Assembly (NCBI GenBank): GCA_030430205.1
Contig: JAUIGE010000026.1
Location: 1-64,000 of the forward strand
Origin: Bacteroidia bacterium
Lineage (GTDB): Bacteria > Bacteroidota > Bacteroidia > J057
DNA length: 64,000 nt
Direction of reading: 5' to 3'
Each line of letters begins with the position of its first letter. The stretch's first letter is position 1. Positions 7,341 to 15,964 of this stretch are shown here, one piece after another. The position numbers and the translations under genes were made by a program. A model generated the notes under the pieces. It had not been told where the DNA came from. It made no database searches and saw nothing but the letters and a program-made list of their open reading frames with translations.

Positions 7341-9242
7341 TCATCGGATCCAAATCTTCGAAGTCCCCATCTGCGTTTTTCCGGCCCTGTCCATAGCCTG
7401 AAAACTCAGAATATAAAGTCCTGAACTGAGTCCGGACGGAATACTGATCTGCTGGAATTCCTCTTCCGTTTTACAGGGAAAACGACGCCCCTGCATATCA
7501 ATCAGCTCAACATTTAGCTCTCTGAATGGCGTTGGAAAACGCCAATAAAGACGAGTGCCATCCAGCGGATTAGGATAAAATGTCAGTTTTGAGGAAGCCT
7601 GCAAGTCCTCCACAGCCGTAAAAGGCGGCGGATTGAAAAGGATATTCCGCAGCTCAGGCCTGATCATCAAAGTCGCCGGATAGCGACTCCGGGTCCAGAT
7701 GCCCAAAGAATCCCAATAGATTTTGTCCTGATTATCATAACTCCAGTCCATCCCCACGCCCACTGAGGTGGTGGATAGCTGGCGAAGGCCTACATAGATG
7801 GTTCCCGAAACGGAGATTGGCTTGAGCAGCCGGTATCGCTGAAAATGGTTGTTGCTGTCGCCATAGGCTACTCTCATATCTGCCGATTGAGAATAAAGGA
7901 TGGAATCGGGATGCCCGGCATGCCAGATGGTCAACTCAAAACTTTCGCCTTCCATGGTCCCGCCATTGAAGAAGTCTATTTGCGGAGCAAAACAAATCCA
8001 CACAGCCATCAGCGAGTCCTGGCTTCTGATATCAAATCGCTGCCCAAAGCCCCGGGCTTTGTTCAATCCATAGCCTGTATCGGCTTCTCCATCATCATAA
8101 GCCATGATAGTATCTATCCGAAAATCATAGGCAAAACGGTCATTGGGAGCCCATTTGTCTACATTTTGCATCAGGGAAATGTCCTGCCGGAAAGTAACGG
8201 CATAGGGGTTATTGAGGCTTTGGTTATCAGCAAAAGCATTGGCAGCAAGTCCCGAAGCGCCATAGGCGCTCAGTGCAGCAGAAAAATTCTGCCGATAGGG
8301 TGGCGAAAAGAGCGTTCCCGCTACGGGATCGGTTATCTCAGCCTGGATATTGACAGAGGTACTTTGGCCTGTCAGGTTACTGGCTATGATCTCAAATGGC
8401 TTCGCCAGTTGGCCAGCCTGGTATTGCTGATACGGGATAGCCGTATAGGGATGAAAAGGAGAACTTTTCAGGTAACAAAGAGAACGATCCAGGTACAGCG
8501 TATCAGAAGGCGTACGCTCCAGGCCCAAATTGACATAATCCAGGTGCCAGCTATTCAACACACCGTTTTGGTACCCAAAACTTTCAAATACCATGTAAAA
8601 ACGGGTGTGGAAATATATGGGGTTACTGATGCGAATGGTGGTCTGGCGAAAGCTGTGCTGACTGCTTCCTGCCTGGCTAAATACTTTTATCAAAGAATCT
8701 TTGGCGGGATCGCTTTTCGCTTTTGCATTAAAATAAACCCTAAAGGAATCCCTGCTACTGGGCGCATGCCCAAATCCCTGCGGTTGCAGAAAAAAACTCA
8801 ACCAAACATCGCTGTCAGGATCGAGATTGGAAACATCTATATAGTGGCTTTCCAGGCGGTCGCAGCCTCCTCTGAGCAAATTGCGCTCATAAGGCCTGTT
8901 GCCGGGACTCACGCCATCAAACATGGCGGCACCCAGGCTAGGCGGTCTTACCGCCGCATGGCGCATAACCGTAGGATAGCGCTGCGGATCGGAAGCGCAA
9001 AGGTCCCAAAGATTGCTGTCAGGCAGGCTTCCTGCCGAAAAATCATCAAAAAAGGGATTGCTGGATTGGATAAAAAGGGTGTCTTTGCTGCCGCCAGCCC
9101 GGCTGTAAGTCAGGATAGGGGGAGCAGTATTGGCTCTCCCCTGAAAAGCAGGGCCTAGGATTTCCTGCGGTATTTGCTGATTTTGGCCATGGAGGATGGT
9201 CATACATCCCAGGCAGGCGATCAATAGAAAAAATCTGAACAT
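7341..9242 (-). CDS. large secreted protein with T9SS type A sorting domain
   Basis: A 633-aa protein with a signal peptide (to about LHGQ), a long beta-rich body and a C-terminal T9SS type A domain (~550-633) showing LTFYPNPLDG, ELIDMQGR and LSSGLYILSF. The N-terminal third contains FFDDFSAGSLPDSNLW and SHYIDVSNLD, resembling jelly-roll or MAM-like modules found in gliding-associated surface proteins. No catalytic motif is visible. It is probably translocated by T9SS and attached to, or released from, the cell surface. It converges with the nirK operon across a 17-base gap. Function unknown. Confidence 0.8.
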   Translation of the reverse strand: MFRFFLLIACLGCMTILHGQNQQIPQEILGPAFQGRANTAPPILTYSRAGGSKDTLFIQSSNPFFDDFSAGSLPDSNLWDLCASDPQRYPTVMRHAAVRPPSLGAAMFDGVSPGNRPYERNLLRGGCDRLESHYIDVSNLDPDSDVWLSFFLQPQGFGHAPSSRDSFRVYFNAKAKSDPAKDSLIKVFSQAGSSQHSFRQTTIRISNPIYFHTRFYMVFESFGYQNGVLNSWHLDYVNLGLERTPSDTLYLDRSLCYLKSSPFHPYTAIPYQQYQAGQLAKPFEIIASNLTGQSTSVNIQAEITDPVAGTLFSPPYRQNFSAALSAYGASGLAANAFADNQSLNNPYAVTFRQDISLMQNVDKWAPNDRFAYDFRIDTIMAYDDGEADTGYGLNKARGFGQRFDIRSQDSLMAVWICFAPQIDFFNGGTMEGESFELTIWHAGHPDSILYSQSADMRVAYGDSNNHFQRYRLLKPISVSGTIYVGLRQLSTTSVGVGMDWSYDNQDKIYWDSLGIWTRSRYPATLMIRPELRNILFNPPPFTAVEDLQASSKLTFYPNPLDGTRLYWRFPTPFRELNVELIDMQGRRFPCKTEEEFQQISIPSGLSSGLYILSFQAMDRAGKTQMGTSKIWIR

Positions 9243-9302
9243 GAATACTTTCCTTTTAACTCAACAACGCTTGAGCGTTTATAAGGAGGCGAAGTTAGGA
9301 AA

Positions 9303-9887
9303 TTATATTCCCGACAACCATACAAAAACGCCTACATAGATAAATCGGAGAAAGCGTGTAGAGGAATATAAAAGGTAGCGATTGAGGGGAAAGCCCATGC
9401 TCGCGCTGATCATGCTAAAAGCAGCAAAAGGCAGGGGCGTGAGCGCTGCAAGAACGATAAGGATACCGCCATAGCGCCTGTACAGGGTTTTGTATTGCTG
9501 AAAACTTTCACGTTCGAAGAATTTGGCTAATCGGGGAAAGTTTTTGATTTTCCTGCCGAAATAATATGCAATCATACCGCCCAGGTAGGAAAGGGCAGAA
9601 AGTAGAAAAATGAGCAAACCATAATTTTCAACTGTATGGGCCGAAATGTTTTTCGCCCAAATCACAAAAAACTCAAGCGGAATGATCCCAAAGATCGTTT
9701 CTGAAGCAAAAAATATCCCCAGAATCAGCAAAGGCTTATTTTCCAAAGGTTTGGCCCATTCCTTAAAATGATCACCGATGGTATAATTGAATAGCAGGTA
9801 CAGCCCTATGATGGCTGCAAACCAAATCAAGGCCCTCAGGGCATTTTTTGCTATAAAATTGTAATAGTCTTTTCTGTCCTTAGGCAT
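9303..9887 (-). CDS. VTT/DedA-family inner-membrane protein
   Basis: A 194-aa integral membrane protein of the VTT (SNARE-associated/DedA-like) family. Several hydrophobic helices are visible. The family signature region includes IIPLEFFVIWA, the GGMIAYYFGRKI segment and a late LAALTPLPFAAFS stretch, which corresponds to the conserved G/P-rich re-entrant segment. DedA-type proteins act in lipid scrambling and envelope homeostasis; no specific substrate can be assigned. The ATG at 9887 is chosen because a further 38 residues upstream would overlap the start of the divergent exonuclease gene. The two divergent starts are only 33 bases apart, so they share a promoter region. Confidence 0.82.
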   Translation of the reverse strand: MPKDRKDYYNFIAKNALRALIWFAAIIGLYLLFNYTIGDHFKEWAKPLENKPLLILGIFFASETIFGIIPLEFFVIWAKNISAHTVENYGLLIFLLSALSYLGGMIAYYFGRKIKNFPRLAKFFERESFQQYKTLYRRYGGILIVLAALTPLPFAAFSMISASMGFPLNRYLLYSSTRFLRFIYVGVFVWLSGI

Positions 9888-9920
9888 AGATTGAAATAGA
9901 GGAAATAAACATAAGAAATA

Positions 9921-10901
9921 ATGGCGACAAATGAACTGCTCCGCTTTACCAAAAAAGGCATCTACTGCCCTGCCGGAGACTTTTACATAGATCCCACCCA
10001 AAGGGTTTCAAAAGCCCTTGTCACCCATGCACATTCCGATCATGCCCGCTGGGGCATGGAGCATTATCTGGCCCATGAAGATTCTCTTCCTATCATGAAA
10101 TTGCGGTTGGGCAAACAGATTTCCGCTCAAACTGTTCGCTATGGCGAAGAAATTGACATCCATGGTGTGAAAGTTTCCTTTCACCCTGCGGGCCATATCA
10201 TCGGATCTTCCCAGATCCGTGTGGAGCACAAAGGGGAAATATGGGTCGCCTCAGGCGATTACAAAATCGAAGATGACGGCTTCACCGTCCCTTTTGAGCC
10301 CATCAAATGCCATACATTTATCTCGGAGACGACCTTCGCGCTGCCCGTCTTCCGCTGGCAAAGCCAGCAAAGTGTCATCGATGAAATCGATGCCTGGTGG
10401 GCGCAAAATGCGGCCATAGGCCGCCCCAGCCTCATCTCGGCCTATTCCCTGGGCAAAGCCCAGCGCATCCTCCAGGCTGTGGACCACAGCATCGGCCCGA
10501 TCTACAGCCACCATTCGACTATAGCTGTCAATAAAGCATTCCGACAGCACGGGATAGCCCTCAAAGAGGACCTCCCTCTCACAGAAAATGTGAGCAAAAA
10601 GGAACTGTCCCGGGCGCTGATCATTGCGCCGGGGACTTCCGTCGATGAGACGCTGGCACCCAAATTGGGAGACTTTGCCCTCGGCATGGCTTCCGGCTGG
10701 ATGATGCTGCGCAAAATGCGCAAGGGAAGAGCCGCACACAGAGGCTTTGTCCTCTCAGATCATGCCGATTGGGATGGCCTCAATGAGGCCATTCGGGCTA
10801 CGGAAGCCGAGCGCGTCATCCTCACACATGGCTATACCCGACAGTATGCCCGTTGGCTGAATGAACAGGGGATTCCTGCTTTTGCAGAAAAGGGAAACTG
10901 A
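9921..10901 (+). CDS. ligase-associated DNA exonuclease (metallo-beta-lactamase/beta-CASP type)
   Basis: A 326-aa metallo-hydrolase of the family annotated as ligase-associated or mRNA-3'-end-processing-factor-like exonuclease. Zinc motif THAHSDHARWG lies at residues ~34-44. Further ligands are in HPAGHIIGSSQI and SGDYK, with the late motif LSDHADWDGL and then THGYTRQ. Relatives normally sit beside an ATP-dependent DNA ligase and an Lhr-like helicase and are thought to act in DNA repair. Neither partner is present here, so the gene is detached from its usual cluster, at least within this window. Cytoplasmic; no signal peptide. Confidence 0.85.
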   Translation: MATNELLRFTKKGIYCPAGDFYIDPTQRVSKALVTHAHSDHARWGMEHYLAHEDSLPIMKLRLGKQISAQTVRYGEEIDIHGVKVSFHPAGHIIGSSQIRVEHKGEIWVASGDYKIEDDGFTVPFEPIKCHTFISETTFALPVFRWQSQQSVIDEIDAWWAQNAAIGRPSLISAYSLGKAQRILQAVDHSIGPIYSHHSTIAVNKAFRQHGIALKEDLPLTENVSKKELSRALIIAPGTSVDETLAPKLGDFALGMASGWMMLRKMRKGRAAHRGFVLSDHADWDGLNEAIRATEAERVILTHGYTRQYARWLNEQGIPAFAEKGN

Positions 10902-11030
10902 TTTTAGCTGATAGGCGGGGTTTTCAGAAAAAACCACACCAATATGTTTGCCCACTTCTAAAACATAATTCCTATCATAAAGATCAGTGAATATCAGCGT
11001 CAATTATTCATCATCCCAACTTCACATCCC

Positions 11031-11543
11031 ATGAATCACATCAACAGAAAACAATTTCTCAAAACCCTCAGCCTCGGCAGCATCATGCTGGGCAGTACCA
11101 CTCTGATAGCCAGGCCATTGAGCCAGGATGAGCCCAAGCTTGACCCCAAACTTGTGCAGGAATGTGTAGGTGCAGGGCATCGTGATATGGAAAAAGTAAA
11201 GAGTATGCTCGCCGAGCATCCCACCCTGCTCAATGCAGCGCATGACTGGAAATATGGCGATTTTGAAACGGTGCTCGGCGCAGCCTCCCATGTGGGCTAC
11301 AAAGAATTGGCTCAATGGCTGGTTGAGCAGGGCGCACAGGCCAACATTTTCACAGCTGCCCTTTTTGGGAAAATGGACATCATCAAGCCTATGCTGGAGT
11401 TCTTTCCCCACTCGCTACATGCCAAAGGGCCTCATGGTTTCACCTTGCTTCACCACGCGATTCGCGGCGGAGAGGAGGCTGCGGAGGTAAAGGAATACCT
11501 GGAATCTTTGGGAGCAAAGGAAACTAAGATTGCTTTGTACTGA
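11031..11543 (+). CDS. small exported ankyrin-repeat protein
   Basis: A 170-aa protein. The N-terminus reads NRKQFLKTLSLGS followed by a hydrophobic stretch, a Tat-like pattern (RKxFLK) although with RK rather than RR. Then come three or four degenerate ankyrin repeats, e.g. GYKELAQWLVEQGAQAN, GKMDIIKPMLEF and GFTLLHHAIRGG. Ankyrin repeats bind proteins; the partner is unknown. The 3' end overlaps the convergent subtilase gene by 20 bases. The 129 bases upstream contain no other gene. Confidence 0.75.
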   Translation: MNHINRKQFLKTLSLGSIMLGSTTLIARPLSQDEPKLDPKLVQECVGAGHRDMEKVKSMLAEHPTLLNAAHDWKYGDFETVLGAASHVGYKELAQWLVEQGAQANIFTAALFGKMDIIKPMLEFFPHSLHAKGPHGFTLLHHAIRGGEEAAEVKEYLESLGAKETKIALY

Positions 11544-12936
11544 CGAAAAAAGGATTCCATCGCGATTTCTCCCCTCCACACAGCGCACGCATCCGAATTT
11601 CATATTCGCTTCCTTTCTGGAGTGAAAGGATAGTTTCGTGGGTTTGGGAAAGCGTTTTTTCGCCCCACTCCTCCCCTTTTCTCCGAAAACGGATCTGAAC
11701 GGAATCCGCTCCTTCATCATACCAACTGAGCACAAACTGCTCGTCTTTGGCTTCCTTTAACTGCAAGCCCAGCGGAGCGGGACAAGCCAGCAGGCTGTCC
11801 TCTGCCAAAGCCAACAAAATGGCTTTTCCGATATTCAGGCGGCCCCCGCTGACATTTATGCCCTGAAACTGAGGGAGGCTGTCGACGCCTCTCATGATCC
11901 AATCTTTGACTTGAAGGGCCGCCATGGCGGGATTGGCTTTCTGGAGGGCCATCAGGCCCGGCAGTGGGGCGCTGTAGAGCAGCGCGATGGCTCCACTGAG
12001 CTGCGGCGCTGCCGCAGATGTGCCGCCCGTCAGGGCGTAGCTCTGGCTGCCAGATAGAGAGAACACCTGTTCTCCGGGTGCCACCAAATCCACGCTGTAT
12101 TTGCCAAATCCGGCAAAGGGAACCCGATTATCATGATGGTCGCTATTGCTCACCGTGATCAAAAAGGGGCTGGAGCAGGAAGTGGGCATATCGCCCATTT
12201 GATCTATATCCAGGCGGTCATTGACCACCGATCCTACGCTGAGTATACCAGCCTTTCCCAGGCTGTCGTATATTCCGCACCAGGCGGGAAATTGCGCTTC
12301 GCGCAGGTTGCGTCTGCCCCAGGAGGCATTGACCACCACCACATAAGCGCCCTTTTCACCTAAAGTAAAATCATATAAACGTCTCATAATGAGAGGGTAA
12401 AGATAGGCCTCTACAACGGTAGATTCATTGAGAAATCCTCCCACTACGGGCATGAGTTTGACCCGCCAATTGATGCCGCTGATCCCGATTTGATTGTTGC
12501 CGCAGGCGGCCATGATGCCTGCCAGAGGAGTGCCGTGTTTGCTCGCTTCCACCTGGTCATTTTTCTCATATACATTCCACCCCTGGAAATCATCTACAAA
12601 ACCGTTTTGGTCATCGTCTTTTCCATTGTGTGGAATCTCAAGGATATTGTGCCAGATATTGGCCTGCAAATCAGGATGATTCCTGGCTATTCCATTGTCT
12701 ATCAGACAAATAACGATACTGTCCCCCAGGACCGTATTCCCTCCTGTTGTGATTTCCCAGGCGACTTGTGCGCCTATATCGGAGCCATTATTGCCCCCTG
12801 ACTGGCCGCTATTGTGCAGATGCCACTGACGGGCATACAGAGGATCGTCCGGCACCACTCCCTGTCCCATGGCCGAAAGCCACATTCCCATAAAAAGCCA
12901 TCCCCCCAAACATAAGCGTAACAACATTTTTAGCAT
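11524..12936 (-). CDS. secreted subtilisin-like serine protease (S8) with C-terminal FnIII-like domain
   Basis: The 470-aa product has a signal peptide (cleaved near SAMGQ) and an S8 domain at ~30-385, with catalytic Asp80 in LIDNGI, His134 in SKHGTPLAG and Ser307 in GGTSAAAP; the probable oxyanion Asn is Asn239. A fibronectin-III-like segment (~392-470) follows, starting at CPAPLGLQL and with the usual VLSWYDEGADSVQIRFR pattern. The N-terminal PDDPLYARQWHLHNSGQ motif is common in surface subtilases without a long propeptide. There is no recognisable T9SS sorting tail. The ATG at 12936 is preferred over 12960 because it starts the signal peptide directly. The stop region overlaps the convergent ankyrin gene. 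Confidence 0.9.
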   Translation of the reverse strand: MLKMLLRLCLGGWLFMGMWLSAMGQGVVPDDPLYARQWHLHNSGQSGGNNGSDIGAQVAWEITTGGNTVLGDSIVICLIDNGIARNHPDLQANIWHNILEIPHNGKDDDQNGFVDDFQGWNVYEKNDQVEASKHGTPLAGIMAACGNNQIGISGINWRVKLMPVVGGFLNESTVVEAYLYPLIMRRLYDFTLGEKGAYVVVVNASWGRRNLREAQFPAWCGIYDSLGKAGILSVGSVVNDRLDIDQMGDMPTSCSSPFLITVSNSDHHDNRVPFAGFGKYSVDLVAPGEQVFSLSGSQSYALTGGTSAAAPQLSGAIALLYSAPLPGLMALQKANPAMAALQVKDWIMRGVDSLPQFQGINVSGGRLNIGKAILLALAEDSLLACPAPLGLQLKEAKDEQFVLSWYDEGADSVQIRFRRKGEEWGEKTLSQTHETILSLQKGSEYEIRMRALCGGEKSRWNPFFVSTKQS

Positions 12937-13164
12937 GATTTCTTTCTCCAAATAAAGCATGACAAAATATAGAACCTCAAATTTCGTTTTCTAATTGTAA
13001 TTTCAATTTGGAAAACTGACATTCATTCTTTTATTTTCCATATATATTTTTTTATTCTAACTAAATTATTCTCTTACTCGAATTTTTCTCGCGTGTAAAG
13101 TCATTGAACTTCATGCCCCTTTCCTTTTTTCTTGCACCGCAAGCCCGGAAAGCTATTAGTAAAG

Positions 13165-15087
13165 ATGAATGTAAAAAACTTGCTTCTTGTATTGCTGTCA
13201 TGTTGGTTCCACTTAGCGCAATCCCAGACATGGCAATGGCTGCAAACAGCCGGAAATGAGCACGAAAACAATCTGGGCAGAGCTATCTGTCATGATTTGT
13301 CGGGAAATGTTATCGTTACAGGATACCATCACCCCGTACTCAAGTTGTCAGTTTATCCCCAACAGCAACAGCTATTTTCCCTAATCAATCAGGTCAACAA
13401 AGAACAGCGTTTTTTTCTGGCAAAGTATGCGCCGGAAGGAAAACTGGAATGGGCAGCACTCAGTCGCGGCGGTCGGGCCGAAGGCACCGATATATGCAGC
13501 GGCCGCAATGACGGCCTTTTTGTTTGCGGCAATGCCCATGGCAAAGTCAGCTTTGACAAAGCTAAAGGATCTTCCAAAGTACTCTATGCCCGGGAAGTCG
13601 GGCAGGCCTTTTTGGCTCACTATCAGGCAGATGCACATCTGGCCTGGATCGCGGGCCTGGCCCGCACCGAGGGCCGCAGCTATGCACGTGCCGTGCAATA
13701 TACCGAAGACATGATCCTGGTCACAGGCGACCTGGAACTGCTGGCAGGCAGCGCTGTCAGCTTTGAAAATGCCCGGGGGGAGGCATTTACCTTTACCCCT
13801 GTGCAGGCAAGCCTCCGCTACCAGGCGAAAATTGGCTACCTGGCTATGTATAGCTCTCTGGGGGAATTTTTGGGCGTGAAGTTTTTTGGCAACAACAAAA
13901 GTCAATTGCGCATGCAGGACATCGCCCTGGGAGCGGATAACAAAATATACCTGAGCGCCAGGTTCTCAGGCGATTGGTTCTACCAGGGCCAGCTATTTCG
14001 CACGGCTCCTTTTGCAGAGGAAGGCTTGCTTTTGGCGATGAATAAAAAAGGCAAATTACTGTGGACCAGGCAGTTGAAGGGTGCATTGGATGCAAGTATC
14101 CCACTTAAACTGGCCCAGTCGGCTGATGGCATCAACCTGAGTTTTGCCAGCAAAGCCGGCATAGAAATATGGGAAGGCGATAGCCTTCATCAAAAGCGCA
14201 AAAGCGGCAAGGCACTCACAGGCGTCCTGCGATGGGATGAAAATGGCAAGCTGCTTTGGCAGCATTTTCTCTCCGTCCATTGGGGGCGTGTGGCCATCCA
14301 GAGCCTGGCCGTAGGCCCGGATCAGCAGTTGTATGCAGCTGGTTTTTTTCTGGGGAAATGGTTCAATCATTCCGAAAATCTGAATACAACAGGCTTTCAC
14401 AGCCGCCCTTTTGGAGGGAATGGATATATTTCCTGGTGGGATGTGAACGCCTTCTGGATTCAACTTTCAGCCGATGGAAAATTACAGTGGCAGGAAAGCA
14501 GCGAAGGCATTCATAAAGAAAGCGTGAGTGACCTGAGCGTAGATTTAGCTGGAAATCTGGCCACCACCGGCACTTTCCAAAAAGAATCCGAGACACAGTT
14601 TGGCCCTATACAGGCTGCCGGTATGAGCGGCACCAATATCTTTGTCGCGCAACTCAAACCGCAGCTGGAGCCTCTTTTTTCGGATGTTACCACCCCAGAC
14701 AGCCTCGTTAAGTTTGACCCTGACCGCCTCCTGGAAGAAGGGGCCGAAATAGCCGTTCACGGCAACGAAATAGAGATTTTGCTCTGGGACAACAACGAAA
14801 TTGACGGAGACACCATCAGCCTTTTTTGCAATGAGAAGTGCATCCTTTCCCGGCACCCTCTGAACCATGACCGCACACGGCTGAAGCTCAGCTTAGAAGC
14901 GGGACAAAGTTTTCAACTTCGATTTCAGGCCGAAAACACGGGGGCCATTTACCCCAATACCGCAGCGATGACCATCATAGATGATCGCTATCGGCAGACC
15001 GTTTTTCTGGCGAGTGACCTGAATAAGACACAAGCGGTCAGGCTTTTGGTTGACGGAAAAAAAGAAATGCCTGCGGCAAAAGATTAG
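13165..15087 (+). CDS. secreted SBBP-like repeat protein with C-terminal calcium-type beta domain
   Basis: A 640-aa protein with a signal peptide (to about LAQSQ). The body holds repeated units with the pattern 'G.Dlsgnv.vtGyh', 'fLaKYapeGklEWa.....g', as in SBBP/beta-propeller repeat proteins; the clearest are at ~40-130 and 440-515. The C-terminal ~110 residues contain EIEILLWDNNEIDGDTISLF, a motif shared by many Bacteroidota surface proteins, with DNNEIDGD resembling a calcium-binding loop. The ATG at 13165 starts the signal peptide; an upstream TTG at 13132 is less likely. It is divergent from the subtilase across an AT-rich gap of about 230 bases. Function unknown. Confidence 0.72.
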   Translation: MNVKNLLLVLLSCWFHLAQSQTWQWLQTAGNEHENNLGRAICHDLSGNVIVTGYHHPVLKLSVYPQQQQLFSLINQVNKEQRFFLAKYAPEGKLEWAALSRGGRAEGTDICSGRNDGLFVCGNAHGKVSFDKAKGSSKVLYAREVGQAFLAHYQADAHLAWIAGLARTEGRSYARAVQYTEDMILVTGDLELLAGSAVSFENARGEAFTFTPVQASLRYQAKIGYLAMYSSLGEFLGVKFFGNNKSQLRMQDIALGADNKIYLSARFSGDWFYQGQLFRTAPFAEEGLLLAMNKKGKLLWTRQLKGALDASIPLKLAQSADGINLSFASKAGIEIWEGDSLHQKRKSGKALTGVLRWDENGKLLWQHFLSVHWGRVAIQSLAVGPDQQLYAAGFFLGKWFNHSENLNTTGFHSRPFGGNGYISWWDVNAFWIQLSADGKLQWQESSEGIHKESVSDLSVDLAGNLATTGTFQKESETQFGPIQAAGMSGTNIFVAQLKPQLEPLFSDVTTPDSLVKFDPDRLLEEGAEIAVHGNEIEILLWDNNEIDGDTISLFCNEKCILSRHPLNHDRTRLKLSLEAGQSFQLRFQAENTGAIYPNTAAMTIIDDRYRQTVFLASDLNKTQAVRLLVDGKKEMPAAKD

Positions 15088-15127
15088 GCCTTGAAATCAT
15101 CTGCAAACTTCCTTTCTTTGCCCTTCT

Positions 15128-15898
15128 ATGAATCTACAACTCTCCAATCAACTCTTCATCGTTGGTGGTGCAACCAGCGGTTTTGGTTATTCCGTGGCGA
15201 CTTCCTTATATGAGGAAGGGGCACAGGTAATCGCCATCGCCCGGGGACGGGAAAAATTGCAGCAAATGGCCATCGCCTATTCGCGCATGGAAACCCTCGC
15301 AGGCGATCTCAGCCAGCCCGAAGTGCTGGATCAACTTCTGCAAAAAGTCGGTGACCGACAAATACACGGCGCCCTTATCAATGCGGGCGGTCCGCCTGCC
15401 GGCAGTTTTGAAGAAACAGGCCTGGAAGCCTGGGATGAGGCCTATAGGACTGTTTTGCGATGGAAAATCGCCCTGACAAAGGCTTTGCTACCGCAAATGA
15501 AATCTCACCAATATGGCCGCCTAGTCTACATAGAAAGTGCTTCGGTGAAGCAACCCATCCCCAACCTGGTGCTGAGCAATTCGCTCAGGATGGCCGTTGT
15601 GGGTTTTGTAAAAACACTTTCACAGGAGGTAGCCGCAGAGGGCATCACCGCCAATATCATTGGCCCGGGTTATCATGCAACCCCGGCCATGGGCCGTCTT
15701 TTTGAAAAAATGAGTAAGCTGCAGGACATCTCTACTGAAGAAGCGCAAAAACGCTTTGAGGGAGAAATCAAAAGCGGAAAAATGGGCGACCCTGCCCAAT
15801 TGGCAAGCCTGGCCCTGTGGCTTTTTTCGCCCCATTCAGCTTATGTAACCGGCCAAAGCTGGATCGTCGATGGAGGACTGGTCCAAAGCTCGCTTTGA
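15128..15898 (+). CDS. SDR-family oxidoreductase lacking the canonical YxxxK
   Basis: A 256-aa Rossmann protein. The cofactor loop GGATSGFG (13-20), the NAG segment INAGG (~84-88) and the C-terminal SAYVTGQSWIVDGG are those of classical short-chain dehydrogenases. The catalytic Ser region (IESASVKQP) is present. At the position of Tyr-x-x-x-Lys the sequence reads VLSNSLRMAV, so the catalytic Tyr and Lys are absent. This matches the ketoacyl-reductase-like SDR subgroup known to lack a standard tetrad. Reductase activity is therefore uncertain. It lies 40 bases after the SBBP-like gene on the same strand. Confidence 0.85.
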   Translation: MNLQLSNQLFIVGGATSGFGYSVATSLYEEGAQVIAIARGREKLQQMAIAYSRMETLAGDLSQPEVLDQLLQKVGDRQIHGALINAGGPPAGSFEETGLEAWDEAYRTVLRWKIALTKALLPQMKSHQYGRLVYIESASVKQPIPNLVLSNSLRMAVVGFVKTLSQEVAAEGITANIIGPGYHATPAMGRLFEKMSKLQDISTEEAQKRFEGEIKSGKMGDPAQLASLALWLFSPHSAYVTGQSWIVDGGLVQSSL

Positions 15899-15901
15899 TC
15901 A

Positions 15902-15934
15902 AAAGCTCCATGTAGAAGCTTTCCCTTCTTTTTT
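15902..15934 (+). terminator. possible intrinsic terminator after the SDR gene
   Basis: AAAGCT (15902-15907) pairs with AGCTTT (15917-15922), and the inner bases extend the stem with one mismatch. A pyrimidine run containing six T residues follows at 15929-15934. It lies just after the SDR stop, in the 66-base gap before the next gene. Confidence 0.4.
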
Positions 15935-15964
15935 CTAACTTAAGCCTTTATTCAATTCCAAAGC

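Noticed and set aside
7845-9158. A 437-codon open frame antisense to the T9SS protein gene
   Set aside because: It lies wholly opposite a well-supported gene with signal peptide and sorting domain. Its translation has no recognisable motif and an odd residue mix, so it is a by-product of the real gene's codon pattern.
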